From contig CASIAX010000002.1 of the NCBI GenBank assembly GCA_949372955.1, positions 1 to 50,903 of the forward strand: a stretch of 50,903 bases of DNA, in the 5' to 3' direction. Positions 33,463-43,739 of the stretch are shown one piece after another. Numbering within the stretch: position 1 is the first letter of the stretch; each line of letters starts with the position of its first letter. The stretch is from SGZJ01 sp949372955. GTDB lineage: Bacteria; Bacteroidota; Bacteroidia; Flavobacteriales; Flavobacteriaceae. Both the position numbers and the translations under genes were made by a program. A model generated the notes under the pieces. That model ran no database searches and was not told the origin of the DNA. It saw only the letters and a list, made by a program, of their open reading frames with translations.

Positions 33463-34368
33463 TTATATTTCAATTATTTTACTGTCCTCTGACAAAATAA
33501 CTGAATTAAATTCAGTTTCTGCCTCCAATTTAAAATCATCAATATTATCATACCTAGAAGAATAATGACCGAGAATTAATAATTTCGCATTAGATAATCT
33601 AGCAATCATACCTGCCTGTTTAGCGGTAGAATGTTTTGTTGATTTACTTAATAATTGATGTTTTTCCAAAAATGTAGACTCATGGTATAAAGCATCACAT
33701 CCAGTTATTAACTTAACTATAGATTCATCATATTCTGTATCAGAACAGTATGCGTAAGATTTAGGATTAACTCCATTAAAAGTAACTAAACTGTTTTCAA
33801 TCAAATCACCATTATCGTTAATAACATTAAAACCTTGTTTTAATTTATTTACATATGCAATATTTACATTAAGATCTTTAAGGGCTTCAGGATTAATTTT
33901 TCTAGGAAGATTAATTTCTTTAAATAAAAAACCATTAGTATAAATTCTGTGCGATAAAGGAATCGTCGATACCTCAATATATTCACTAATAAAAATTGTT
34001 TCGGATTTAACTGAAGATAAAATATGAAAAATTAATCTATATTTTGTCCAAGATCCAGATGCTTTTATTTGATTAATAATTAAATCTTTAAGTCCCAAGG
34101 GACCATATATGTGAAGATCTGCAGTTCTGTTAAGTAATGAAAATGTTGATATTAGTCCTATTAAACCAAAATAATGATCTCCATGTAAGTGAGAAATAAA
34201 AATACATTTAATTCTAGAAAACTTAATTTTATTTTTTCTTAATCCAAGCTGTGTTCCTTCTCCACAATCAATTAAAAATATTTCGTTTTGAATTTCTAAA
34301 ACCTGTGATGACAGATTGTTACCTAATTTAGGCATAGCACTATAACATCCAATAATTGTAATTTTCAA
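33463..34368 (-). CDS. rnz: Ribonuclease Z
   Basis: The 301-residue metallo-beta-lactamase-fold protein has the zinc motif FISHLHGDHYFGLIGL (about residues 57-72) and IDCGEGTQLGLRKNKIK. It also has YCSDTEYDESIV, LYHESTFLEKH, HSTAKQAGMIAR and LILGHYSSRY. It makes the tRNA 3' end by endonucleolytic cleavage. The gene follows pyrB by three bases. Confidence 0.94.
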   Translation of the reverse strand: MKITIIGCYSAMPKLGNNLSSQVLEIQNEIFLIDCGEGTQLGLRKNKIKFSRIKCIFISHLHGDHYFGLIGLISTFSLLNRTADLHIYGPLGLKDLIINQIKASGSWTKYRLIFHILSSVKSETIFISEYIEVSTIPLSHRIYTNGFLFKEINLPRKINPEALKDLNVNIAYVNKLKQGFNVINDNGDLIENSLVTFNGVNPKSYAYCSDTEYDESIVKLITGCDALYHESTFLEKHQLLSKSTKHSTAKQAGMIARLSNAKLLILGHYSSRYDNIDDFKLEAETEFNSVILSEDSKIIEI

Positions 34369-34371
34369 TTT

Positions 34372-35307
34372 TTATTTTTTGAGAGGTTTTTTTTGTGCTA
34401 ATAAGTAAATAATAGCCATTCTTATTGCAACACCATTTTCTACTTGGTCTAAAATTATAGAGTTTTTAGAATCTGCAACATCACTAGAAATCTCCACTCC
34501 TCTATTAATTGGACCTGGATGCATAACGTAGATTTCTTTATCTAAAGATTTTAATATATCTAATGTCAAACCATATTGCTGAACATATTCTCTAACTGAA
34601 GGAAAAAAGCTATTAGTCATTCTTTCATTCTGTAATCTTAACATATTAACAACGTCACACCATTTAAGAGCCTTTAAAAAATCGTATTCAACTTTTACTC
34701 CAAGTTTATGTAAGTATTTAGGTATAAGTGTTTTAGGACCACAAACCATAACATTTGCACCCTGTAATTGTAATGCATAGATATTAGATAGTGCAACTCT
34801 ACTATGAGATATATCACCTACTATTAAAATATTTCTATTTTTTAAATTACCAATTTTTTCTTTAATTGAATACGAATCTAATAATGCTTGTGTCGGGTGC
34901 TCATTAGCACCATCTCCTGCATTAATTATAGTAGCATCTACATTGTTTGCAAGTAATATAGCAGCTCCAGGGTTAGGATGCCTTAAAACTACCATATCGA
35001 CTTTCATAGATAGAATATTGTTAACTGTATCTATAAGTGTTTCCCCTTTTTTTACTGAAGATTGAGATGATGAAAAATTAATAACATCAGCAGACAACCT
35101 CTTCTCTGCTAATTCAAATGATAATTTAGTTCTTGTAGAGTTTTCAAAAAACAAATTTGCTATTGTAATATCTCTTAGTGAGGGCACTTTTTTTATAGAC
35201 CTATTTATTACTTCTTTAAAATGATCTGCAGTTTTGAATATCAGATTAATATCATTAATATTCAAATGCTTAATTCCTAATAAATGATTAACACTTAATT
35301 CGTTCAT
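34372..35307 (-). CDS. pyrB: Aspartate carbamoyltransferase catalytic subunit
   Basis: The 311-residue protein has the carbamoyl phosphate motif FFENSTRTKLSFELAEKRL (about residues 53-71), SSVKKGETLIDT with the mobile-loop lysine, LRHPNPGAA, NAGDGANEHPTQALLD, VGDISHSRVALS and VMHPGPINRGVEI. It catalyses the committed step of pyrimidine synthesis. It directly follows pyrR with overlapping stop and start, giving a pyrR-pyrB transcript. No pyrI partner is seen, as expected for this class. Confidence 0.96.
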   Translation of the reverse strand: MNELSVNHLLGIKHLNINDINLIFKTADHFKEVINRSIKKVPSLRDITIANLFFENSTRTKLSFELAEKRLSADVINFSSSQSSVKKGETLIDTVNNILSMKVDMVVLRHPNPGAAILLANNVDATIINAGDGANEHPTQALLDSYSIKEKIGNLKNRNILIVGDISHSRVALSNIYALQLQGANVMVCGPKTLIPKYLHKLGVKVEYDFLKALKWCDVVNMLRLQNERMTNSFFPSVREYVQQYGLTLDILKSLDKEIYVMHPGPINRGVEISSDVADSKNSIILDQVENGVAIRMAIIYLLAQKKPLKK

Positions 35308-35843
35308 TATTTATTTATTATATAAACACAGTCCTCCTCATTATCATCACTCCAGCTAACATTTACTTTTTGATTTTCATAAACATCAATTTGTCTACCT
35401 CTATAATCTGGCTGAATTGGTAAATGTCTACTAAACCTTCTGTCTATTAGTATCAATAATTCGATATTTTTGGGTCTACCAAAAGTTTCAACAGCAGTTA
35501 GTGCAGCTCTTATAGATCTCCCTGTAAATAAAACATCATCTATAAAGACAACTTTCTTTCCTTCTACCTGAATATTATCAGTAGAATTTGCTTCTAAAAT
35601 TTTCTCATTTCTTCTAAAATCATCTCTATAAAAAGTTATATCTAATAAGCCATGATTTATATTTAAAATATTATAAGTAGTAGATAATATTTCTACTAAT
35701 CTATTTAGTAAAAATTTGCCTCTAGGCTGCAAACCAATTAATATAGTATTAGAAAAATCTTGGTGATTTTCAATTAATTGACAAGCAAGTCTTTGTAGAA
35801 TAATATCTATCTCCTTTTTATTAAGTATGATATTTTTACTCAT
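35307..35843 (-). CDS. pyrR: Bifunctional pyrimidine operon regulator PyrR / uracil phosphoribosyltransferase
   Basis: The 178-residue PRT-family protein has the PRPP loop VVFIDDVLFTGRSIRAALTA, GLQPRGKFLLNRL and PIQPDYRGRQIDV. The ATG at 35843 is chosen over the preceding TTG. In other bacteria PyrR binds pyr mRNA to attenuate transcription and has weak uracil PRTase activity. I see no convincing antiterminator upstream: the only hairpin in the 70-bp gap is the rpsA terminator. Regulatory RNA binding here is therefore not shown. Confidence 0.93.
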   Translation of the reverse strand: MSKNIILNKKEIDIILQRLACQLIENHQDFSNTILIGLQPRGKFLLNRLVEILSTTYNILNINHGLLDITFYRDDFRRNEKILEANSTDNIQVEGKKVVFIDDVLFTGRSIRAALTAVETFGRPKNIELLILIDRRFSRHLPIQPDYRGRQIDVYENQKVNVSWSDDNEEDCVYIINK

Positions 35844-35881
35844 CAATTTCTATTTTTATAAATATAGAATTAAGTTAAAAA

Positions 35882-35907
35882 AAAAGCCTTTCAAAAGAAA
35901 GGCTTTT
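35882..35907 (-). terminator. rpsA terminator
   Basis: On the minus strand AAAAGCCTTTC-TTTT-GAAAGGCTTTT is an 11-bp perfect stem followed by a T run. It lies just after the rpsA stop and before pyrR. Confidence 0.9.
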
Positions 35908-35915
35908 ATAAGAAA

Positions 35916-37863
35916 TTATTTTCCGTCCATTTTATCTTTCAGCTCTTGCAACTGTAAATTTGCATCACCTAAAGTGGTTTTGGATTCGATTTTCTCTTTT
36001 TTGTTTTTCTTGTTAGCAACCTTTATGTTTTCCGCTTCAACATCTTTAAATACAGATGTATGAGAAGCAACAACACGTTTAGAATCTTTATTGAACTCAA
36101 TCACCTTGAATTCAGCTGACTCCCCTTTAACTAACTTAGAACCGTCCTCTTTAGCTAAATATCTAGATGGAACAAAAGCAGTAATATCGTCATTAAACTT
36201 AACGGTAGCACCTTTATCAACTATTTCAAAGATTTCAAATGTATGAGTTGAATTTAAAGTAAACTCATTTTCATATTTGTCCCATGGATTATCTAAAGTC
36301 TGCTTATGACCTAAACTTAGTTTTCTACTCTCTACATCAAGTTCTAGAGTTACAACTTCAATCTTATCACCTACAGCACAAAACTCACTAGGATGCTTTA
36401 TTTTTTTAGTCCAAGAAAGATCAGAAATATAAATTAGACCATCAATTCCTTCTTCTAACTCAACAAAAACACCAAAATTAGTAAAGTTTCTTACTATTCC
36501 TGTTTGTTTAGAACCAACAGGGTATTTAGAAGTAATATCTGTCCATGGATCTTGTGTTAATTGCTTAATACCAAGAGACATTTTTCTGTCTTCTCTGTCA
36601 AAAGTAATTATAACAGCATCAATTTCATCTCCAACTTTAACAAAGTCACCTGCAGACCTTAAATGAGTAGACCACGACATTTCTGATACATGTACTAAAC
36701 CTTCAACTCCTTCAGCTAATTCAATAAATGCTCCATAATCAGCAATTACCACAACTTTACCTTTTACTTTATCTCCAACCTTAACATCTTCTGATAAAGC
36801 TTCCCATGGATGCTTACTAAGTTGCTTAAGACCTAATTGTATTCTAGACTTATCTTCATCAAAATCTAAAATAACAACATTGATTTTAGCATCCAACTCT
36901 ACAATTTCACTTGGATGATTGATTCTTGACCAAGACAAATCAGTTATATGAATTAATCCATCAACGCCACCAAGATCCATAAATACTCCATAAGAAGTAA
37001 TGTTTTTAACAGTACCTTCAAGGACTTGACCTTTTTCTAATTGTTTGATTATTTCTTTCTTTTGTAGTTCTATATCAGCTTCAATAAGAGCTTTATGAGA
37101 AACTACAACATTTTTAAATTCATGGTTGATTTTTACAACTTTGAATTCCATTGTTTTATTTACATAAACATCATAATCTCTTATAGGTTTGACATCAATT
37201 TGTGAACCAGGTAAGAAAGCTTCAATACCAAAGACATCTACAATCATTCCTCCTTTAGTTCTACACTTAACAAATCCATTAACTATCTCTCCAGTATCGT
37301 GAGCGTTATTAACACGATCCCAAGCCATTATAACTCTTGCTTTTCTGTGTGAAAGTATTAGTTGACCTGTTGCATCTTCTCTAATATCAATAAGTACTTC
37401 AACCTTGTCACCAACTTTTAAGTCAGGATTATATCTGAATTCATTTAAAGAAATGACTCCTTCAGATTTAGCATTAATATCAATTATAGCATCTCTATCA
37501 CTAATATTAGTGACAATTCCTGTAACAACTTCGTCCGTTAATGTATCAACAAAATTTTCCTTCACTAAGCCTTCAAACTCTACAAGCTTAGCATCATCAA
37601 TAGGATCAATACCCTCTTCATAATTATGCCAATTAAAATCTTTTAAAAATTCTTCGGGAGAAATTTTATTATCTTCTTCAATAGCAGGTTGCTCTTTAGA
37701 TTCAGTATTTACTACTGGTTTAGAAACTTCTTTAACCGTTTCTTTTTTTGATTCTTCAATTGAAATTTTATTTTCCTCTTGAGCAGGTTGCTCTTTTGAT
37801 TCAGTAGTTTACTACTGGTTTAGAAACTTCTTCAACAGTTTCTTTGTTTAATTCTTCAGACAT
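35916..37863 (-). CDS. rpsA: 30S ribosomal protein S1, frame broken near the N-terminus
   Basis: Several S1/OB domains follow one another, for example VLEGTVKNITSYGVFMDLGG, KVKGKVVVIADYGAFIELAE and QTGIVRNFTNFGVFVELEEG. Each is followed by the VDGLIHITDLSW-type motif, and the C-terminus is KDKMDGK. S1 helps mRNAs bind the 30S subunit. A frame open from GTG 37565 would lack the N-terminus. The family start lies at ATG 37863 (MSEELNKETVEEV), but that frame meets TGA at 37801-37803. One base fewer near 37804-37812 joins it to TESKEQPAQEENK and on through PEEFLKDFNWHNYEEG, for a 648-residue protein. The acidic leader contains a tandem duplication of about 100 bp. The downstream copy lacks the extra base. 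Confidence 0.92.
37659..37860 (-). repeat. Tandem duplication of about 100 bp in the rpsA leader
   Basis: Two head-to-tail copies encode EE(L/S)(N/K)KETV(E/K)EVSKPVVN followed by TESKEQPA and an acidic segment ending NKIS. The 5' copy contains GTAGTAAACTAC where the 3' copy has GTAGTAAATAC. The extra base breaks the frame and completes a GTAGT/ACTAC palindrome. Confidence 0.85.
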
Positions 37864-38022
37864 ATCTGATTAAATTTGTATTCTAGAAGTCTTCGATAGA
37901 ATTAAGTAATTAACTTTTAGAAGGATTAATTAAATATTTTCATTCCCTTTGTCATATCGAATAAATTACCAAAAGGAGTGCGAAAATAAACATATTAAAT
38001 GATAATGACAATAATATTATTC

Positions 38023-38715
38023 TTAAAGATTGAATTTATCTTTTAAAATACTTTTAACAAAGATAAGCTGATCTTCCATCGACATAAATGAATTATCTAT
38101 CTCTAAAGCATCATCAGCTATAATTAAAGGAGAGTCCTTTCTTTTTGAGTCATCCAAGTCCCTAGACTTTAAGTTAGTTAAAACTTCATTGTATTCTACT
38201 TCTACATTTTCATTAACATACTCAGAATATCTTCTTTTTGCTCTAACTTCTGCGGAAGCTGTTAAAAATAATTTCAATTCCGCATTTGGAAAAACAACAG
38301 TACCAATATCTCTGCCGTCCATAACAACTCCTTTATTTAAACTTAATTCTTTTTGAAGATTTACCATATGTTTTCTTATAAATGAAACAGTGGCAACAGA
38401 ACTAACATGGTTAGATACTATTATGGATCTTATTTCCTTTTCAATGTTAATATTATTTAAAAATATTTCAGAGTAACCGAGTTTTTTGTTGAAAACAAAA
38501 CTCAATTTAATATCTAATAATATTTTTGAAAATTCTTTCAAATTTTCTTCATCAAAAGGGATATAGTTATTTTTTAAGGCATAATAAGTTATGGCTCTAT
38601 ACATAGATCCAGAGTCTACATAAATATAATTTAAATAATTAGCTAAATGTTTGGCTAAAGTGCTTTTTCCTGTTGAAGCAAATCCGTCAATAGCAATTAT
38701 AATATTTTTATTCAT
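38023..38715 (-). CDS. cmk: Cytidylate kinase
   Basis: The 230-residue protein has the P-loop IIAIDGFASTGKSTLAKHLA, YVDSGSMYRAITYYAL, the CMP-binding VMDGRDIGTVVFPNAELKLF, ASAEVRAKRRYSEY and DDSKRKDSPLIIADDAL. It phosphorylates CMP and dCMP. The start overlaps the porQ stop as TAATG, so translation is likely coupled. rpsA follows 160 bp downstream; cmk-rpsA linkage is conserved in many bacteria. Confidence 0.95.
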   Translation of the reverse strand: MNKNIIIAIDGFASTGKSTLAKHLANYLNYIYVDSGSMYRAITYYALKNNYIPFDEENLKEFSKILLDIKLSFVFNKKLGYSEIFLNNINIEKEIRSIIVSNHVSSVATVSFIRKHMVNLQKELSLNKGVVMDGRDIGTVVFPNAELKLFLTASAEVRAKRRYSEYVNENVEVEYNEVLTNLKSRDLDDSKRKDSPLIIADDALEIDNSFMSMEDQLIFVKSILKDKFNL

Positions 38716-39731
38716 TAATTTAAATTTAATTGTAAACCAATGAAGCTTGTATTTGCTGCACTAGAAAATTTAGCATGAGTATAATTAATTCGTAATTTAT
38801 TAAATTTAATACCAAAACCAAATGAAACTCCTGAGAAATTCGATTGGTCAATAATTTTTAGCTCCTCACCTCTTCTAAAATTATATCCAAGTCTAATATT
38901 AAATATACTTTCTGGAAATAATTCAGCACCAATTATCAGATGTCTAAATACATTATTAAAAAATGTAACTTTTTCCTCAGTTACAACACCATCTAAGTCT
39001 GTTGTTGATCTAGAGGGGTTTGAAAGACCAATATTCCATTTTTGGAGATTTTCAAAAGTCAAATACCATCTTAATGGTGCGTTTTCTAATAATTGTGATA
39101 CTCCAACATTAATTTCTAAAGGTAATTTTTCATATATTTCATTGTAAGCCTTTAATTGAGTACCAAGATTTCTTATGACCAAACCTATATTTAAATCGAC
39201 ATCACTATTAACATATAAAAAACCTAAATCTGCAGAAATTCCAATTGAATTATATTGCTCTAATGAGGACGTAATTAGTCTTATATTTGAACCAATGTAA
39301 ATTGGTAAATATTGAATTTTTGTAGAGTATCCAACTGAAAAAGCACTCTCTTTGCCTGTAAAGTCATTTGTTTGATTGCCTAACTCATCGTAACCAGAAA
39401 AACTTCCGTAATCTATATATGAAATGCCGAAATGAATTGTATTATTTCTATTATCAAATGTATAGGCATAAGCTGCTGTACCATAACTAATATCTGAAAA
39501 ATAATTAGAAAAATTTATAGAAAAATTATTATCCATTCTAATATTTATAGATGCTGGGTTTACGCTAGGCTGGTTTACATCATAATCAAAAAGAGTAATC
39601 TCTTTACCACCTAAAGCTAACTGTCTGGGAGATGTAGTGATATTTAAAAATTGGTAAGCTGATTCACCTGCAACTTGCGAACTTGCATCACAAAGAGAGA
39701 ACAAAAAAATTAATTTAAATAAATTTTTCAT
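38715..39731 (-). CDS. porQ: Type IX secretion system protein PorQ
   Basis: The 338-residue protein has a signal peptide (KNLFKLIFLFSLCDASSQV) and an outer-membrane beta-barrel pattern with alternating hydrophobic strands. Family segments are RQLALGGKEITLFDYDVNQP, FGISYIDYGSFSGYDELGNQ and the ending NTSFIGLQLNLN. PorQ works with PorU, PorV and PorZ in the attachment complex that anchors T9SS cargo at the cell surface. Linkage to cmk is usual for Bacteroidota. It agrees with the T9SS tail of the DUF285 protein at 2503-3659. Confidence 0.88.
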   Translation of the reverse strand: MKNLFKLIFLFSLCDASSQVAGESAYQFLNITTSPRQLALGGKEITLFDYDVNQPSVNPASINIRMDNNFSINFSNYFSDISYGTAAYAYTFDNRNNTIHFGISYIDYGSFSGYDELGNQTNDFTGKESAFSVGYSTKIQYLPIYIGSNIRLITSSLEQYNSIGISADLGFLYVNSDVDLNIGLVIRNLGTQLKAYNEIYEKLPLEINVGVSQLLENAPLRWYLTFENLQKWNIGLSNPSRSTTDLDGVVTEEKVTFFNNVFRHLIIGAELFPESIFNIRLGYNFRRGEELKIIDQSNFSGVSFGFGIKFNKLRINYTHAKFSSAANTSFIGLQLNLN

Positions 39732-39774
39732 CAAGACAAATCATATTTTATAGAACTTAAAAATAAAGATTTTA

Positions 39775-42225
39775 TTATAACTTCTTAGCATAAAGCACAT
39801 CCTGATTAGATAAGGCTAATTGAATAACTTCTTTCATTTCTGTAACATAATGAAATTTTAATCCTTTTAAATAATCTGCCTTTACCTCATTTACATCACT
39901 TTCATTTTGTTTACATAAAATAATATCTGTAATCTTAGCTCTTTTAGCTGCTAATATTTTCTCCTTGATACCTCCAACTGGTAAAACCTTACCTCTTAAA
40001 GTAATTTCACCTGTCATAGCAAGGTTTTTATTGACTCTTTTTTGAGTAAATAAAGAGACTAAAGAAGTTAACATTGTTATCCCTGCACTTGGACCATCTT
40101 TTGGTGTAGCTCCCTCTGGCACATGAATATGAACATTATATTTATTGAAGATTTCTTCATTGATATTAAAATGATGTGAATTCGCTTTAATAAATTCTAA
40201 AGCTATGGTAGCAGACTCACTCATCACTTTACCTAAGTTACCTGTGATAGATAACTTCCCTTTTCCTTTGGATATAATGGATTCAATAAATAAAATATCT
40301 CCACCTACTCTAGTCCAAGCTAAACCGGTAACTACTCCTGCTACTTTATTATTTTCATAAACACTTCTGTCTAATTTAGTAGAACCCAATACTTCATTTA
40401 AATCATCTACTTTAATATTAGAGTTGTATTCTAAATTCATAGCTAAGTTCTTAGCAGCATATCTAACTACTTTAGCTATTTGCTTTTCTAATCCTCTAAC
40501 TCCAGATTCTCTTGTGTAACCATCTACAATTTTTTCAATAACATTTTTCGATAATTTAATTTCAGATGATTTTACACCATGTTCAGATTGCTGTTTAGGT
40601 AACAAGAATTTCTTACCAATCTGTACTTTATCTTCCGTAGTATAACCACTGACATTAATAATTTCCATTCTATCTAAAAGTGCAGGCTGAATAGAAGATA
40701 AATTATTACATGTAGCTATAAACATTACTTTAGAAAGATCAAAACCTAACTCTAAATAATTGTCATAAAACTCGAAATTTTGCTCAGGGTCTAAAACTTC
40801 AAGTAAAGCAGACGAAGGATCACCTTGATTTGAATTAGATAGTTTATCGATCTCATCCAAAACAAATACAGGATTAGAAGTTCCAGCTTTTTTAATATTT
40901 TGAATAACTCTTCCTGGCATAGCTCCTATATAAGTTTTTCTATGCCCTCTAATTTCAGCTTCATCTCTTAAACCACCTAAAGACATTCGAACATAATTTC
41001 TACCCAATGCCCTAGCTATCGACTTTCCAAGTGATGTTTTACCTACACCAGGAGGTCCATACAAACATAGTATAGGAGATTTCATATCATTTCTAAGTTT
41101 CAATACAGCAAGATGCTCAATAATCCTTTTTTTAACATCTTCCAAACCAAAGTGATCCTTATCCAATATTTTTTGAGCTTTAACTAAATCAAACAAGTCT
41201 TTACTATATTTTGACCATGGTAGATCTAATATTAAATCTAAATAATTTCGCTGTACAGAATATTCTGATACTTGCGGATTCATTCTTTGTAATTTAGAAA
41301 GCTCTTTCTCAAAATGAATTTTTACTTCTTTAGTCCATTTTATTTTTTTAGATCTAGCTTTCATTTCATCAATTTCACCATCATGATTTACGCCACCTAA
41401 TTCTTCTTGAATTGTTTTCATTTGTTGATGAAGAAAAAATTCTCTTTGCTGTTGATTTAAATCACTTTGAACCTTTGACTGAATATCATTTTTAATTTCT
41501 AATTTTTGAAATTCAATATTCATAAATTTAAGAGTTTCTAATGCTCTTTCTTGAAGGTCATTTATCTCTAATAAATCCTGTTTTTCAGAAACCTTAAGAT
41601 TCATATTGGAGGAAACAAAATTTACTAAAAAAGAATTGCTTTCAATGTTTTTAATAGCAAAAGAAGCCTCAGAAGGAATGTTCGGACTATGTTTAATGAT
41701 TTGCAATGCAAGTTCTTTGATAGATTCTATTATAGCTTTAAACTCAGAATCAGCTAAATCAGGAATGATTTCTGGAACACTTTCTATAACTGCTTTAAGA
41801 TAAGGTTCTTCAGAAATCATTTTGTCTATAGTAAATCTCTTTTTTCCTTGAATAATTACTGTTGTATTACCATCAGGCATTTTTAAGACTTTTAGAATCT
41901 TAGCTACAGTTCCAGTCTTGTAAATATCATTTAAATAAGGATCTTCAATATTTTTGTCTATTTGGGAAACAACTCCAATAAGTTTATCTCCTTTATTAGC
42001 TTCATTTATCAATTTAATAGACTTGTCTCTTCCTGCGGTAATAGGAATAACAACTCCAGGAAATAAAACGGTATTTTTAAGAGGGAGTATAGGTAATGAG
42101 TCTGGGAGAACTTCATTATTAATCTCTTTTTCGTCTTCCGGTGTCATTAAAGGAATCAATTCAGAGTTTTCGTCAACGTCAATTAATGACAAGTTGTCAA
42201 TATTAAATAAGTTTCTGTTAGCCAT
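39775..42225 (-). CDS. lon: ATP-dependent protease Lon
   Basis: About 816 residues from the ATG at 42225 (MANRNLFNIDNLSLIDV); an upstream in-frame ATG at 42270 would add an unlike extension. It has the LonA N domain (LPILPLKNTVLFPGVVIPI) and an AAA+ domain with Walker A LCLYGPPGVGKTSLGKSIA and Walker B VFVLDEIDKLS. The protease domain carries the catalytic Ser in KDGPSAGITM and Lys in GGIKEKILAAKRA. It degrades misfolded and regulatory proteins in the cytosol. The gene is monocistronic by position. Confidence 0.96.
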   Translation of the reverse strand: MANRNLFNIDNLSLIDVDENSELIPLMTPEDEKEINNEVLPDSLPILPLKNTVLFPGVVIPITAGRDKSIKLINEANKGDKLIGVVSQIDKNIEDPYLNDIYKTGTVAKILKVLKMPDGNTTVIIQGKKRFTIDKMISEEPYLKAVIESVPEIIPDLADSEFKAIIESIKELALQIIKHSPNIPSEASFAIKNIESNSFLVNFVSSNMNLKVSEKQDLLEINDLQERALETLKFMNIEFQKLEIKNDIQSKVQSDLNQQQREFFLHQQMKTIQEELGGVNHDGEIDEMKARSKKIKWTKEVKIHFEKELSKLQRMNPQVSEYSVQRNYLDLILDLPWSKYSKDLFDLVKAQKILDKDHFGLEDVKKRIIEHLAVLKLRNDMKSPILCLYGPPGVGKTSLGKSIARALGRNYVRMSLGGLRDEAEIRGHRKTYIGAMPGRVIQNIKKAGTSNPVFVLDEIDKLSNSNQGDPSSALLEVLDPEQNFEFYDNYLELGFDLSKVMFIATCNNLSSIQPALLDRMEIINVSGYTTEDKVQIGKKFLLPKQQSEHGVKSSEIKLSKNVIEKIVDGYTRESGVRGLEKQIAKVVRYAAKNLAMNLEYNSNIKVDDLNEVLGSTKLDRSVYENNKVAGVVTGLAWTRVGGDILFIESIISKGKGKLSITGNLGKVMSESATIALEFIKANSHHFNINEEIFNKYNVHIHVPEGATPKDGPSAGITMLTSLVSLFTQKRVNKNLAMTGEITLRGKVLPVGGIKEKILAAKRAKITDIILCKQNESDVNEVKADYLKGLKFHYVTEMKEVIQLALSNQDVLYAKKL

Positions 42226-42344
42226 ATTGTTATTTATAAAAAAAATAAAAGATTTTGGTTTTCCAAACATCTAAAAATCAGAGAAAAACAAAAAAATTAT
42301 GTATCAAATTCAATTATATAATTCAATATCTATGCCAAGAAGAA

Positions 42345-43658
42345 CTAAGCTTTTATTTTTTTATTTAATTTAACTAATAGGAAAGCTCCTATGAAAAAGA
42401 AAGTCATAAAAAACAACATTGAGTTTCTCATACTTCCAGTAATTTGATCAATTGCTCCAAAAAGCAACATACCAATAACTATACTAACTTTTTGAGTTAC
42501 ATCGTAAAAACTAAAAAAAGATGTGGTACTATCTGTTTTAGGAAGAAACTTTGAGAAAGTTGATCTAGATAAGGCCTGGATACCACCCATCACTAAACCT
42601 ACTAGTCCAGCTGCAATATAAAATTCATTAGATGACTCAATAAAATATCCGTAAAAACATAAAACCGCCCATAATAAGTTTAAAATTATTAGCGTAGATA
42701 TATTACCATATTTTTCCGAAATTTTAGCGCTAACTAGTGCTCCAACTATAGCTACTAATTGAATAAGTAGTATACTAATAATTAGTCCCCCAGTTTTTTC
42801 ACCTTCTGCCCATATAATTTCTTGTTCTCCAAAATATATCGCAACTAAAATAACAGTTTGTAAAGCAATACTATACATGAAAAATGCTATAAGGTAACTT
42901 TTCAAATAAGAGTGTGATTTCACTATTACCCATACCTTGTAAAGCTCTTTAAAACCATTAAAAACAATCTTACTATTAAATTTTGAGGTTGTATTTCTAC
43001 TAGGTAAATAATAAAAAGTATACAAACTAAACACAAACCACCAAATACCAACTGTTATAAAAGATATTTTCATAGCCATTATGGGGGCCTGAACATTATT
43101 ATCTGAAACTATTCCAAAAGAGTCAGGGAAATTAACCATTAAAAGGTTAAAAACTAATAGAATTACACTTCCAAAATAACCCAATGAATATCCTTTAGCA
43201 CTTATTGCATCTTGTTGGTTCTTAAAAGCTATCTCAGGTAAATAAGAGTTGTAAAATGCTAAACTACCCCAAAAACCAATCATTGCAAAGAAATAATATG
43301 CAAGACCAAGAGTTAAGTTATCAATTTCAAACCAGTATAAAGAAATAGTAGAAATAGAACCCATAAAGCAGAAAAACTTCATAAAAGCTTTACGCTTGCC
43401 TGTATAATCCGCAATACCAGACAAAATGGGTATAGCTACAACCAAGAACATGAAAGCTATAGCTGTGACAAAACTAATTAAAGCAGTGTTTTTAAAATTA
43501 AAACCTAAGAATTCAATGTATTTGTTACTTTCGGTAATAAAGCCATAATATATTGGAAAAACTGCAGTTGATATTACAAGTGGATAGACTGAATTAGCCC
43601 AATCATAGAATGCCCAAGCATTTAATAATTTTTTATCTCCTTTTTGATATATTTTCAT
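42345..43658 (-). CDS. MFS transporter, UMF1/Atg22-like
   Basis: The 437-residue protein has about twelve hydrophobic helices. It opens LLNAWAFYDWANSVYPLVIS, the typical N-terminus of UMF1-type major facilitator proteins. It also has YTGKRKAFMKFFCFMG, FYNSYLPEIA and the second-half motif GLVMGGIQALSRSTFSKFLP. The substrate is unknown; eukaryotic Atg22 relatives export amino acids from vacuoles. Confidence 0.85.
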   Translation of the reverse strand: MKIYQKGDKKLLNAWAFYDWANSVYPLVISTAVFPIYYGFITESNKYIEFLGFNFKNTALISFVTAIAFMFLVVAIPILSGIADYTGKRKAFMKFFCFMGSISTISLYWFEIDNLTLGLAYYFFAMIGFWGSLAFYNSYLPEIAFKNQQDAISAKGYSLGYFGSVILLVFNLLMVNFPDSFGIVSDNNVQAPIMAMKISFITVGIWWFVFSLYTFYYLPSRNTTSKFNSKIVFNGFKELYKVWVIVKSHSYLKSYLIAFFMYSIALQTVILVAIYFGEQEIIWAEGEKTGGLIISILLIQLVAIVGALVSAKISEKYGNISTLIILNLLWAVLCFYGYFIESSNEFYIAAGLVGLVMGGIQALSRSTFSKFLPKTDSTTSFFSFYDVTQKVSIVIGMLLFGAIDQITGSMRNSMLFFMTFFFIGAFLLVKLNKKIKA

Positions 43659-43739
43659 AAAAATAAAATACTTTTGCCTAATATAATATTTCTATTAAAC
43701 AAATAGTACTATAACTATATATAATAAATAATTACTTGT

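Noticed and set aside
35847..35915. PyrR-type attenuator before pyrR
   Set aside because: The only hairpin is a simple rpsA terminator; no antiterminator or PyrR-binding loop is visible.
37801..37812. prfB-like programmed +1 shift in rpsA
   Set aside because: Slipping from TAC to ACT gives poor re-pairing and there is no CUU-UGA-C type motif. A templated insertion or error explains it better.
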